NCBI GenBank assembly: GCA_020848835.1
Contig: JADLHJ010000048.1
Span: 1-64,000, forward strand
Reading direction: 5' to 3'
Origin: Candidatus Hydrogenedentota bacterium
GTDB taxonomy: Bacteria; Hydrogenedentota; Hydrogenedentia; Hydrogenedentales; SLHB01
Length of the DNA stretch: 64,000 nt
Numbering within the stretch: position 1 is the stretch's first letter; the number at the start of each line of letters is the position of its first letter. The position numbers and the translations under genes are program-made. This document shows, piece by piece, positions 50,238 to 61,803 of this stretch. The notes beneath the pieces were generated by a model. That model searched no databases and had not been told where the DNA came from. It saw nothing but the letters and a program-made list of their open reading frames with translations.

Positions 50238-52211
50238 TTGGAAAACTCCTCGCGCAATAACATCTTCATGTGCACGCTTGCGGCCATTGTCATGGCATAC
50301 GGTTGGGGCTATCGCGGCGTTGTTGGGCATGAAGGCGGCGCGATGGTGCCGGGCGCGATGCTCGGGCTTGCGGTGTGTATTGCGTCGCGGCGCGCGGACT
50401 GGCAGCGGCGTGCGGCGGTGGCGGGACTCTTCGGCGCGGTCGGTTGGTCGTGGGGCGGATCGTTGAGCTACATGGAGCACACCATGTTCGCGGTAAGCGA
50501 TTCGTTTCCCGACGTGTTGTTTGGTTATGCGATGCTGTTTTTCTGCGGTGCGCTTTGGGCAGGCATCGGCGGCGCGATATTGGGTCTCGCGTTTACACTG
50601 AAGCGTTCGCAGCTTAAATCCTTCGCGCGCGTGTTTGTCACCATGTGCGCGGCATTCCTGACGGTTTACTTGTACTTCTTTTTCAATGAGCCTGTTAAAG
50701 AAGCGTACGAACAAATTACCGTCGATCATTTTCACGACGGGGAGTGGCTTGCGGCGCTTATCGTGCTTGTCGTGTCGATTGTGCATGGAGTTGCCCGTAA
50801 GAAGGACAGGCACGCAGCGTTTCTATTTTTCCTGTGCGCGTTGGCGTGGTGGAATTTTTACTTGTTATTTACGAAGTTCGGCGGTCTAGTGCTTGCACCG
50901 CCATTCCGCAGCGAGAGTTGGGCGGGTGTACTCGGAATTTTGTTTGTGCTGGTTGTTTACCTAGGGCGCACCAAAAATTCCGCAGCGTTGATGTTGTGCC
51001 GCTATGGCATCATCGGCGGCGGACTCGCGTTTATGCTCGCGGTGTTTGTGCGTCATCCGGTACGCGTGTCGTGGGGGCCATTCTCAACGATTGGGAGTCA
51101 GTTGCCGCAATGGCTCATTTCAGGGGAAGCCTGGAAGCTCACGAGTATCGGCAGTCAGTTGCCGCAATGGAAAATTGCTGAAGAAAGTTTTGGACTGTTT
51201 ATGGGCATCGCAATTGCCATCGGTATCTCGCGGCTCGAACGCGGCAACCTCGCGCCCGCGGAAGACGACACGCCACGCAAACCGCTCGATATCTTTGCTG
51301 CGTTCGTGATGCTTGTCGCGCTGATGTGGGTGAACCTGCGCCGCGCGCCGATGGATTGGTTGCACCGCTACAAGGTGGTAACGAATGAACCGTTTTTCGG
51401 GCTGATGCCGTGGCATTGGTTCACACTCGGCGGCGCAGTCATCACCGCGGTTGTGCTTTATGCGTTATGGCTATACTCGCGCGATCGCCTCGTCATCGCT
51501 CCGGCGAGTGCTCACGGAAAAGCGGCGCTCATTCTCGTCCTTCTAATTTGGATCACGATGATCGGCTCTTTCGGTCAGACCTTCGCAGGCGGCAGCGGCG
51601 CAGAGAATTACCTGGTAAATGGGAGCTTTATCGTCCTCGGCGCGATCGCCACTGCAATGACACTGCGAAAGCCGATCCTGCACGACCCCTCGCACAACCT
51701 TATATCCATGAGCGATCCAACCTGGCGCGTAGGCCCGCGCTTCGGCGTGATGTGCGCGATATCTGTCGCGGCGCTATTTGGCGTCACAGGTCTCAGTATG
51801 GCAATGCAGGACGGCCCAGTGGAAGGAGCGCGACTGCGCTTTGGTCCGAACGCGTATTGGATCGAACAGTCCGCGATGATCGGGCGTTGGCGCGTGATGG
51901 GCCTCACGAGCAGCATCGCGTCGAATCAGACCGACACTTCAGATATTGATGTGACTTACATCGAGTTTTTGAAAAGTAGAAACGTTGTTCTCACCTTGCG
52001 CGACGGTACGGAAGTGCGGCAACTTCATCGCTGGCATTATATGAACAGCATGACGCACCTCGATTGGAACGATCTTTCTAAGGATTCGGCGACGCACCAT
52101 GAAGTTGCGATTGTTTTACGCGAAGGCATGATGTTTATTCCTTGGCCCCCAGCGGGACCGGGCGGAAAATATTTAATGTTGATACCAGGGTGGAAAGCGT
52201 GGGAGGGATGA
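50238..52211 (+). CDS. Polytopic membrane protein of unknown family
   Basis: About 657 residues with ten or more hydrophobic segments over residues 10-560, then a soluble C-terminal domain of about 100 residues (RHWHYMNSM-like, HHEVAIVLREGMMF, then GPGGKYLMLIPG). The N-terminal signature GWGYRGVVGHEGGAMVPGA is distinctive. The TTG at 50238 directly after the previous stop is the likely start; ATG 50271 is an alternative. An internal degenerate 57-bp repeat gives two IGSQLPQW copies. It sits between two secreted glycan-type proteins and overlaps the next gene by 4 nt. It may be a transporter or glycosyl-type enzyme; not assigned. Confidence 0.72.
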   Translation: MENSSRNNIFMCTLAAIVMAYGWGYRGVVGHEGGAMVPGAMLGLAVCIASRRADWQRRAAVAGLFGAVGWSWGGSLSYMEHTMFAVSDSFPDVLFGYAMLFFCGALWAGIGGAILGLAFTLKRSQLKSFARVFVTMCAAFLTVYLYFFFNEPVKEAYEQITVDHFHDGEWLAALIVLVVSIVHGVARKKDRHAAFLFFLCALAWWNFYLLFTKFGGLVLAPPFRSESWAGVLGILFVLVVYLGRTKNSAALMLCRYGIIGGGLAFMLAVFVRHPVRVSWGPFSTIGSQLPQWLISGEAWKLTSIGSQLPQWKIAEESFGLFMGIAIAIGISRLERGNLAPAEDDTPRKPLDIFAAFVMLVALMWVNLRRAPMDWLHRYKVVTNEPFFGLMPWHWFTLGGAVITAVVLYALWLYSRDRLVIAPASAHGKAALILVLLIWITMIGSFGQTFAGGSGAENYLVNGSFIVLGAIATAMTLRKPILHDPSHNLISMSDPTWRVGPRFGVMCAISVAALFGVTGLSMAMQDGPVEGARLRFGPNAYWIEQSAMIGRWRVMGLTSSIASNQTDTSDIDVTYIEFLKSRNVVLTLRDGTEVRQLHRWHYMNSMTHLDWNDLSKDSATHHEVAIVLREGMMFIPWPPAGPGGKYLMLIPGWKAWEG

Positions 52212-53554
52212 GTCTCATGGGACGGATGGGATCGATATGCATGCTCTCGACGGCGTGGTTTGCATTTGTAGCCTTCGGCACTACGAATGCACCAGACGCA
52301 AAAGCAATCGACGAAATCAAGAGCGGCGCGCGCACAGACGCCAACGCGGCGTGGTGGGGCTTCAACGAAGTAGATTCGACCGACGCGTTGCAGGGAGCGA
52401 TCAATTCTGGCGCAAAGCGCGTCATCATTCCGAATGTGGGCAAGAAATGGATCGTGCGTCCGCTAACGCTCGCGGGGAATCAAGAGTTGATCTTCGAGGC
52501 CGGCGTGGAGGTCTTGGCGAAGCGCGGCGAGTTTCGCGGCGGGGGCGATGCGCTCTTCCGGGCAACGGATGTTGAGAACCTAACAATTCGCGGGTATCAA
52601 GCAACCTTCCGCATGCAGAAGGAAGACTATATCGTCGGCGATGTTGTCGAGCGATTGGGGTGGGAGCGCTGGTTCGGGCAATACAAAAAAGCGGAGTGGC
52701 GCACGGGGCTTTCGTTGAACGGTTGCACAAACGTGGTGGTGGAAGGCCTCACAATCTGTGACACGGGTGGCGACGGCATTTATGTCGCGGGCGGTGCGGA
52801 ACACAAACCCTGCAAGGATATTGTGCTGCGCGACATCGTGTGCGACAACAACTACCGGCAGGGTATCAGCGTGATCAGCGTGGACGGTTTGACCGTCGAA
52901 AACTGCAGCTTCAAAAACACCTGGGGCACGCCGCCCTCCGCGGGTGTCGATATCGAGCCCGATTCGCCGAAGGAATGGGTGAAGGACATCGTGTTTCGTA
53001 ACTGCGCGTTCACTGACAATTACGGCGATGGCATCGAAGTATTTCTCGCGCATCAGACCTTGGAATCGAAACCCGTGTCGATCCTGTTCGAGAATTGTCG
53101 CGTCTCCAGCACGCGCGGCGCAGGTATCCGCGTGACGAAGGTTGGAGACAACGGCCAGGAAGGATCGATTGTCTTTCGCGATTGCACCGTCGAAAACACC
53201 GAGGCCTACGGCATCAAGGTGCAGGACAAATCTTCCAAGCGCGCGGTCGTGAAGTTCATCGATTGCACGCTGCGCAACACATCGAACAACCGTGCGTCCA
53301 TAGGTGCATGGGCGCCAATCTGGCTTCATCTATTCAAGAACGACGTTACGAAAACTTTTGGCGGAATTCGATTCGACAATTGCTTTGTGGAAGACGATCA
53401 CGATCGTCCTTTCATTATTTACGAACGCAGTGAAGGCGAATCGGGCGTGACGGATGTGAAAGGCGACATCACCGTGCGCAATCCTTACGGTGTGAAAAAA
53501 GAATTAGCCGACAAGCTGAAAGATGTCTCACTGAGAATAGAAGAAGCGAAGTGA
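52208..53554 (+). CDS. Secreted parallel beta-helix protein (pectate-lyase-like fold)
   Basis: A 448-residue exported protein (signal to about NAPDAK) with right-handed parallel beta-helix repeats: successive coils such as IVLRDIVCDNNYRQGISV, GLTVENCSFKN, IVFRNCAFTDNYGDGIEV and IVFRDCTVENTEAYGIKV. This fold is typical of polysaccharide lyases and GH28-type enzymes. No catalytic residues can be assigned with confidence. ATG overlaps the membrane-protein stop (ATGA) and has GGGAGGG upstream. It is last in the operon and is followed by a hairpin. Confidence 0.82.
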   Translation: MSLMGRMGSICMLSTAWFAFVAFGTTNAPDAKAIDEIKSGARTDANAAWWGFNEVDSTDALQGAINSGAKRVIIPNVGKKWIVRPLTLAGNQELIFEAGVEVLAKRGEFRGGGDALFRATDVENLTIRGYQATFRMQKEDYIVGDVVERLGWERWFGQYKKAEWRTGLSLNGCTNVVVEGLTICDTGGDGIYVAGGAEHKPCKDIVLRDIVCDNNYRQGISVISVDGLTVENCSFKNTWGTPPSAGVDIEPDSPKEWVKDIVFRNCAFTDNYGDGIEVFLAHQTLESKPVSILFENCRVSSTRGAGIRVTKVGDNGQEGSIVFRDCTVENTEAYGIKVQDKSSKRAVVKFIDCTLRNTSNNRASIGAWAPIWLHLFKNDVTKTFGGIRFDNCFVEDDHDRPFIIYERSEGESGVTDVKGDITVRNPYGVKKELADKLKDVSLRIEEAK

Positions 53555-53574
53555 CGTAAGCGCCACTTCGCTTC
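53543..53574. terminator. Possible bidirectional terminator hairpin
   Basis: Perfect 11-bp arms GAAGCGAAGTG / CACTTCGCTTC with a 10-nt loop, overlapping the stop of the beta-helix gene and lying between it and the convergent coiled-coil gene. No clear T tract follows, so the terminator call is moderate. Confidence 0.45.
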
Positions 53575-53592
53575 GGACAAGAATCTTGTTGG

Positions 53593-54462
53593 TTATTGGC
53601 CGCGCTGGCTGTCACCGCCGCCGCGAGGGCCACGACCGCGATCGCCACCGCCCCAGAACCCGCCGCCGGGTCCACCGGGACCGCCACCGCCCCACGCCAT
53701 CGGTCCGCGGAAGAAAGGCCCTTCCATGGTTTGGCGCAGTGACTGCATCGCGGCGTCCTGCGCGCTAGGATCGGTCACACCGCTCGCGCTCAGGCTCTGG
53801 CGCATCAGGTAGTCTTGCTGTTCGGTCACCAGCGCGCGCGTGGATTCGCCAATCGTGCGCATTTCATCACGGATGGCGTCGCGCTCTTCGTCGGTTTGCG
53901 CGTCGCGCATCTGCTGGAACATATCCATCATCGCTTCACCGTTCGCGCTAATCGTCTTGAGGCGTTCCTGCGTGGCCTTATCGGGAGCATTTACAATTTG
54001 CTCGTCCATGAATTGCCGCATGCGATCGCGCATCTCCGCGCCGCGCTGCTCACGTTCCTCGCGCCACTGCGCCATGCGCGCCTCGCGTTCGGCGTCGGTT
54101 TCGTTTGGATTGTCGCCGCGGTCACGCTCGCCTGCCGACGCATCGGCCTCTCGATCGACCCCCGACTCCAGGGTCGCGTCCGTCAGTTCGCCAACGGCTT
54201 CCATTTGGGATTCCGGCTCGGCTTTGTTGGCGGAGGCCAACTGGTCTTCGAGCCGGCGCTTTTCGCGCGCAAGAGACTCGGCGTCGTTCTTCGCCGCGTC
54301 CGCGGCTTCCAATGCGGCCTTTTCGGCGGCTTTCAGGGCTTCGCGCTCTGTTTCGAGCGCGGCCATGCGGGCACCGGCCTGTTGTTCCGAGTAGTATCGG
54401 CCCGCCAGCGCGCCCACGGGCAGCGCGATGATTACGGCAATAAGTATTCGCAGCCAAGACAT
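53593..54462 (-). CDS. Membrane-anchored coiled-coil protein, Gly-rich tail
   Basis: A 289-residue protein with an N-terminal membrane segment (residues 5-21), a long Ala/Glu/Lys-rich coiled coil (about 28-80), an acidic linker, a helical middle (EREARMAQWREEREQRG, DKATQERLKTISAN) and a Gly/Arg-rich disordered tail (GGGGPGGPGGG). The middle looks like a Spy/CpxP-type or DUF-like helical periplasmic domain, but this is a guess. AGGAGGG lies before the ATG. Convergent with the glycan operon. Confidence 0.75.
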   Translation of the reverse strand: MSWLRILIAVIIALPVGALAGRYYSEQQAGARMAALETEREALKAAEKAALEAADAAKNDAESLAREKRRLEDQLASANKAEPESQMEAVGELTDATLESGVDREADASAGERDRGDNPNETDAEREARMAQWREEREQRGAEMRDRMRQFMDEQIVNAPDKATQERLKTISANGEAMMDMFQQMRDAQTDEERDAIRDEMRTIGESTRALVTEQQDYLMRQSLSASGVTDPSAQDAAMQSLRQTMEGPFFRGPMAWGGGGPGGPGGGFWGGGDRGRGPRGGGDSQRGQ

Positions 54463-54639
54463 AATCCGGCCCTCCTAAACCTATATAACACGGCCTGCGG
54501 CCCCAAGGTTCCCCGTTCTTGATCGGCGCGCGGGGCCATGAGTACGATTCCCCCCACGCAGCCGAGACCATAGCATGGCCGCTCTATCCATTCGAATCGA
54601 ACCGCACTGCGCCCTTCACCGGGCGCGCGGGGGGACCGC

Positions 54640-57144
54640 ATGCCCCCGCTAGATCCCTGCGCCATTTTTGTCCAGCCCGACCTTCGCCGGAAGCGGGTCC
54701 AATTCACTTTCGATTCGCAGGCAAAAGGTCCTTTTCGCGTCAGCATTGAGGGTACGCCCTACGTAACCGAAGGCGAACAATCGCCGCTGGCGATCGAGAT
54801 GCCGGAGTTTACAGCGTGGTCGCCCGATGCGCCGCACCTGTACACGGCAATCTGCGCATCAGACGAACTAGAGCCTGCGCGAGTCCGCTTCGGCATGCGC
54901 GAATGTACGATCAAAGAAAACCGGATTCATTTCAACAACAAGACAACAACGCTTCGCGGCGTCGTATTGGACGCGCTGGATTCTACCAATGTGCGCGAAC
55001 TGGTGGACAAGGCGAAGAGCGCCGGCTTCAATTTTCTGCGTCTGCGCGGTGCTGCGCTGCCCGAATCGCTGCTCGACGCCGCGGATGAACTAGGCCTGCT
55101 TGTGTGCTGCGAACTCGATGCAGCCGCGGTCGAAAGCAATTTGTTGGAACGCAGAAACCATCCATCCGTGGTCATGTGGAGTATTGGCGATTTGTCCGAT
55201 GTGGATGCGGCGTTGAAGCGCGTGCACCAATTCGATCCGAGCCGCATCGTGTTTTCGTCGCTCGACAATGTCGAACATATTGCGCGGTACATGCGGCCTT
55301 ATCAGGACGACATCGCAGCGGCGGACACCATCACCGCGCAATTGCCGCCACCTTGTTCCATTCGCGCGGAGCGGTTCTACGAAAACGCCGGCGAAACAAG
55401 CGCGCCTGTGTTTCTCGCGCGGTTCGGCGCACAGCAACTCGCCGCGATTGGTGACGCTGCCCCTCTCAACGACAGACTCACACAACAGGAACTGGCCGGC
55501 ATTTTCCCCAACACCGATCGCTTGATTGCAGCGATCGAAACGGGCCGTGCCGAATCGTTGCGATTGCATGTGCAGTGTGCGCGCGTGAACGCGAAGCTCG
55601 CGGCGTACTGCGTGGATGGCATACCTGCGGGCGATGTCACAGGCCTAGCGCGCACTCAATCCCCGGTCACACTAGCGATTCGCGCATCGCGCACCAACCT
55701 CGTCCCGCGAGAGGAAGTGCCGGTCACGGTAACGATCGTGAACGACGAGCGCATCGAGCCCATCGCCGATTTGTCGTTACAGGTCGTCGGACCGACGAAC
55801 CAGGTGCTGTGGAAAAAGAAACGATCACTAAAAGTTCCGAAACAAACGCGCGAAATCTGGAGCGGCACCATTTCCGCATCCGGATCCGCGGGCGTTCATA
55901 AATTTGTCGTGCGTCTCATGCAGGGCATGAAACTGCTCGCGCAAAACAGCATCGATCTTCATGTCGTGGACGCGCCAAGCGCGTGTGACGTCGAAGTTGC
56001 AGTGCTCGATCCCCACGCGGAATGGACGCTGCGTTGCACGGCGCTTGCTGTAGCTGCAGGCACAAAGCCGCGTGTGTACGTCGTGCCGCCACTCGCGAAC
56101 ACCGTGCGCGCGTATCCCGAAAACGAACTTATCAACATTCTGAACGAAGTCCGCGCGGGCGCTGTCGCGCTCATGTTCTCGCCGCCAGCAGACTGGAACG
56201 ATCTCGCCACGCGGATTGAAGACGGACTGAAAGCCACGAGCGTCTACGCGCCGCACGCGTTTCACTACGCGCGGTTGCATCCCGTGTTCGATGGGTTGGC
56301 TTCGCGCTGCCTCCTGTTTCAACCGTACCGCAATGTCGTGCCGCGCAGCGCGTTTGAAGAGACTTCCGACGAACGCATCGCCGGCGCGATCGCACTGCCG
56401 CGCGAAACGGAGCCGGCATGGTTCGGCGAAGACATTCTCGTGCGCCGTTTTGGTTCGGGCCGCATCGTGTTTACGCACGCGCGCATTCTCGAACATCTCG
56501 GCACGGACCCCGTTGCCGAACGCATGTATGTAAATTTGCTGCGGCACTTCGGGCGCCGTTCCGTGCCCGGCGAGATCACGCAGCCGATTCAACAAACCGT
56601 GCTCGATTGGTTGCGGCGCGAACGCAGCGAGCGCGCACGGTTGTGGTGCGTGATCGGGCCGTTTCCAAACTGGGCGAACGCGGGCCACGAGGCGGCGTAT
56701 CCGCCGGAAAAACAACTCGATCTTGCTGCCGTGCATGCGGGCTGGCGCGGTCCCGTGCAATGGACGCGGCACTACGCGATCGGCGATCTGCGCTACGAAA
56801 TTAATCTCGATGACGCGTCGCCTTTGCCTATGACCGGTCCGGCGACCATCCTCCCGGAGACATATTACGCCTACGCTGAATGCACCGCCCCAACACGCCA
56901 GGCTGCAATGCTGCGCCTGCGCTGCAATGCCAGCATAAAGGTGATCGCGAATGGCGCAGTCGTTCACGAGCGCGTTGCGGACAGCGCCGCGCAATTGTCC
57001 ACGGAAGACGCCATCCCCCTGACGTTCAAGCAGGGAAAAAATACGATTCTCATCAAGATGTCCCGCAGCAATTCGCCCGCTAGCCTCGGGCTCGACTTCG
57101 GCTCTGCGACACGCGATCCGCTCATCTTGAAGTGGTGGCGCTAA
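54640..57144 (+). CDS. GH2-like protein lacking both catalytic glutamates
   Basis: An 834-residue protein whose residues 50-300 resemble a glycoside hydrolase family 2 Ig-like domain and barrel: AWSPDAPHLYTA, then RFGMRECTIKENRIHFNNK and TLRGVVLDALDS. The acid/base motif expected as WSLGNE reads WSIGDL (Leu185), and the nucleophile motif expected as SEYGAE reads ARFGAQ (Arg261). Residues 330-450 look like an Ig-like domain (VPVTVTIVNDERIEP); the C-terminus has a beta-sandwich (ASIKVIANGAVVHE). No signal peptide, and the usual N-terminal sugar-binding domain is absent. It is probably non-catalytic, or a barrel with a different activity. Single gene. Confidence 0.72.
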   Translation: MPPLDPCAIFVQPDLRRKRVQFTFDSQAKGPFRVSIEGTPYVTEGEQSPLAIEMPEFTAWSPDAPHLYTAICASDELEPARVRFGMRECTIKENRIHFNNKTTTLRGVVLDALDSTNVRELVDKAKSAGFNFLRLRGAALPESLLDAADELGLLVCCELDAAAVESNLLERRNHPSVVMWSIGDLSDVDAALKRVHQFDPSRIVFSSLDNVEHIARYMRPYQDDIAAADTITAQLPPPCSIRAERFYENAGETSAPVFLARFGAQQLAAIGDAAPLNDRLTQQELAGIFPNTDRLIAAIETGRAESLRLHVQCARVNAKLAAYCVDGIPAGDVTGLARTQSPVTLAIRASRTNLVPREEVPVTVTIVNDERIEPIADLSLQVVGPTNQVLWKKKRSLKVPKQTREIWSGTISASGSAGVHKFVVRLMQGMKLLAQNSIDLHVVDAPSACDVEVAVLDPHAEWTLRCTALAVAAGTKPRVYVVPPLANTVRAYPENELINILNEVRAGAVALMFSPPADWNDLATRIEDGLKATSVYAPHAFHYARLHPVFDGLASRCLLFQPYRNVVPRSAFEETSDERIAGAIALPRETEPAWFGEDILVRRFGSGRIVFTHARILEHLGTDPVAERMYVNLLRHFGRRSVPGEITQPIQQTVLDWLRRERSERARLWCVIGPFPNWANAGHEAAYPPEKQLDLAAVHAGWRGPVQWTRHYAIGDLRYEINLDDASPLPMTGPATILPETYYAYAECTAPTRQAAMLRLRCNASIKVIANGAVVHERVADSAAQLSTEDAIPLTFKQGKNTILIKMSRSNSPASLGLDFGSATRDPLILKWWR

Positions 57145-57182
57145 CCCGAAGTCGCTCGCCTTCCTCGTGTCCTACAAACTGC

Positions 57183-57211
57183 TTGATTTTCTTTGAACTT
57201 TGCCATATATT
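57183..57211 (+). promoter_or_regulatory. Promoter of katG
   Basis: -35 TTGATT (57183-57188), a 17-bp spacer and -10 TATATT (57206-57211). The Fur/PerR-type operator begins at the end of this -10. Confidence 0.6.
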
Positions 57212-57224
57212 AGATTTTATCTAA
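57210..57224 (+). promoter_or_regulatory. Fur/PerR-type operator on the katG promoter
   Basis: The 15-bp TTAGATTTTATCTAA is a palindrome (TTAGAT-TTT-ATCTAA) of PerR-box length and layout. It matches the PerR box TTATAATNATTATAA at 9 of 14 fixed positions. It covers the region from the -10 to about the start site, so a bound regulator would block initiation. A Fur-family gene lies just after katG. Confidence 0.65.
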
Positions 57225-57316
57225 ATCACTACTTGATGGTGTAAAGACCGGGGGGCTAGCGCAAACACGGGGTGCGACTTATCTTCTAAGTCCTTTTTCT
57301 TCGGAGAGTTCGCTAG

Positions 57317-59872
<2,556 letters not shown>

Positions 59873-59929
59873 TTTCATTTGAAGAAACGGCAAAACTCGT
59901 GTCCTACACGAAGGTTCGATGACTAATTC

Positions 59930-59966
59930 CGCGGGCGCTCGGGGCTTGTGTTCCCGAGCGCCCGCG
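59930..59966. terminator. Strong hairpin after katG
   Basis: A 14-bp perfect stem CGCGGGCGCTCGGG / CCCGAGCGCCCGCG with a 9-nt loop, between katG and the Fur-family gene. No T tract follows, so it may be an RNA-stability or partial-termination hairpin rather than a classic terminator. Confidence 0.5.
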
Positions 59967-60010
59967 CTCATAATTTGGTGTTTCGGCGAGAAGCCGGATC
60001 GGAGCAAGGT

Positions 60011-60481
60011 ATGTCTACCGCCCCGGATGAGCTACATCTGGCAGAGCGGATACGCAACGCAGGAGTACGCGTGACGCGTCCGCGATTGCTCGTGCTGTCG
60101 TTGCTGCACGAGATCGGAGGACACCGCTCCGCGGAAGATCTGGTTGATGAATTGCGTTCACGCCGCTCGACCTTGCCGCGTGCGTCGGTCTACAACGTGC
60201 TTAACGACCTCGCCGATCACGGCATTGTCATGCGCGTAGATGCCGGCCCCGGTCGCGCACTCTATGAAGCCGCTTCCATGTGGCACCACCATTTTGTATG
60301 CCGCGCATGCCAATGCATTATCGATGTTCCCTGCGCGGTGGGATCCAAGCCCTGCATGATGCCGGAGATTGAGGGGTTGGTTGTCGATGAAGCACAGGTG
60401 ATTTTCCGCGGCCTGTGTCCCTTTGCCTGCGAAAGCCCATCCGTACAACTCGGTCCCAAACCTGCCTGCTGCGAAAGCTGA
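60011..60481 (+). CDS. Fur-family transcriptional regulator, PerR-like
   Basis: A 156-residue Fur-family repressor. The winged helix includes VTRPRLLVLSLL and the recognition helix SVYNVLNDLADHGIV; the metal region has WHHHFVCRAC (His92-94, Cys97, Cys100) and a second Cys pair CPFAC (136, 140). Position directly behind katG and the PerR-type operator upstream of katG suggest a peroxide sensor. The second pair is spaced CxxxC rather than CxxC. A GGAGCAAGG site precedes the ATG at 60011; the longer frame is not needed. Confidence 0.9.
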   Translation: MSTAPDELHLAERIRNAGVRVTRPRLLVLSLLHEIGGHRSAEDLVDELRSRRSTLPRASVYNVLNDLADHGIVMRVDAGPGRALYEAASMWHHHFVCRACQCIIDVPCAVGSKPCMMPEIEGLVVDEAQVIFRGLCPFACESPSVQLGPKPACCES

Positions 60482-60567
60482 CAGTCTCTCGCTGCGCTCG
60501 TATATTGACAAGAAGCCGCCGACGGAATTCGATTATCCCAAAGGATAAGAAACCATAAAAAACCGAC

Positions 60568-60690
60568 TATCCCAAAGGGATTACAGCGTGCAGCCCAGGG
60601 TTGGCACGCCGTAGTCGCTTCGACGGAGGCGGGCCTACCCTGGGTAAGCCGACGCCAACTCCGAGTGAACCCTGAAGGGGTTCCAGCAAT
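60568..60690 (-). repeat. Three-hairpin interspersed repeat, family A copy 3 (inverted)
   Basis: Read on the minus strand it gives GAACCCC-TTC-AGGGTTC, the stem CCCAGGGT/ACCCTGGG with GTCG-AAG-CGAC, and ATCCC-TTT-GGGAT, aligning with copies 1 and 2. An extra copy of the last hairpin stands at about 60530-60549. It fills the gap between the Fur-family gene and hemW. Confidence 0.8.
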
Positions 60691-60711
60691 TTATTGTTAG
60701 AGATTCAAAGA

Positions 60712-61803
60712 ATGATCGGCGTATACATCCATATTCCGTATTGCCGCACGATTTGTCCGTACTGCGATTTCGTAAAGCGGCCCACGAAAGGCGCGGTGCC
60801 GCCCGAGTTTATCCGCGCACTGCAAACGGAGATCGCAGCGTTCGATGGGCCGCGCGACGCTGACACGGTATTTTTTGGCGGCGGCACGCCGAGCCTAATC
60901 GCGCCGGGCGATCTCGAAACGGTGCTGAATGCCGTGCGGAACCATTTCGCGTTGACGCCGGATTGCGAACTCACACTCGAAGCAAATCCCGACGACATCA
61001 CCGAAGACCTCGTGCGCGCGTGGATCGATCTCGGTGTGAACCGCGTGAGCCTTGGCGTGCAGAGTTTTAATGAGGACGCGCTGCGCTATCTCGGCAGACG
61101 CCACGACGCCAATGGCGCGCGGCGCGCCTGCGAAATTGTGGGGTCACATTTCGCGAATTGGAACATCGATCTGATCTTCGGTGTGCCGCCGTATGACGCA
61201 TGGTCTGCAACGCTCGAAGAAACTGCGCGAATGAACTCGCCGCATGTTTCCGCCTACGGCCTCACGTATGAAGCGGGAACGCCTTTTGGCAAGCGCGCAG
61301 AAGAAGCGATAGACGAAGACTTGTACTTAGAGCAGTACGCAGCAACGCAGGCGCTGTTGCATCACGTCGCGCGTTACGAAGTCTCCAACTACGCGAAGCC
61401 TGGACACGAAAGCGTCCATAACCTTCACTACTGGCGCAATGAAGAATATGCGGGTTTCGGGCCTGGTGCGTATGCGTTCGTCAACGGCGTGCGCGCGCGG
61501 AACCATGTGAAGTTGGAGGATTATCTTCAAGCGCCGGGCGAGAAATGCGAAGCACTTACGCTGAGTGACGAAGAAATTCGCGTGGAAACCGTTATTCAGC
61601 ACCTGCGCTTGCGCGAGGGAATTGCACGAGATGATTATGCGCAACGTTTCGACCGTTCGCTCCAAGGAGATTTCGGTGGAGCGTTAAGCGCGCTCGCTAC
61701 GCGCGGATTGTTGCACGACGATGGTGAAACAATCTATCCGACGAATCGCGGTTTTGATTTGAACAACGAAATCGGTCTCGCGCTCGTGACTGTGTCTGTG
61801 TAG
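60712..61803 (+). CDS. hemW: Radical SAM heme chaperone HemW-like protein
   Basis: A 363-residue radical SAM protein of the HemW/coproporphyrinogen-dehydrogenase-like group. The 4Fe-4S motif is CRTICPYC (Cys-x3-Cys-x2-Cys) after GVYIHIPY, followed by FFGGGTPSL and LTLEANPDD, and the C-terminal HemW domain (GFGPGAYAF). HemW binds heme and delivers it to respiratory proteins; it is distinct from HemN. The ATG at 60712 directly precedes the family N-terminus. The stop codon is the first base triplet of a palindromic repeat. Confidence 0.93.
   Translation: MIGVYIHIPYCRTICPYCDFVKRPTKGAVPPEFIRALQTEIAAFDGPRDADTVFFGGGTPSLIAPGDLETVLNAVRNHFALTPDCELTLEANPDDITEDLVRAWIDLGVNRVSLGVQSFNEDALRYLGRRHDANGARRACEIVGSHFANWNIDLIFGVPPYDAWSATLEETARMNSPHVSAYGLTYEAGTPFGKRAEEAIDEDLYLEQYAATQALLHHVARYEVSNYAKPGHESVHNLHYWRNEEYAGFGPGAYAFVNGVRARNHVKLEDYLQAPGEKCEALTLSDEEIRVETVIQHLRLREGIARDDYAQRFDRSLQGDFGGALSALATRGLLHDDGETIYPTNRGFDLNNEIGLALVTVSV

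Noticed and set aside
53593..54462. The coiled-coil protein as a Spy/CpxP chaperone
   Set aside because: No LTxxQ motif is visible; only the general helical composition fits.
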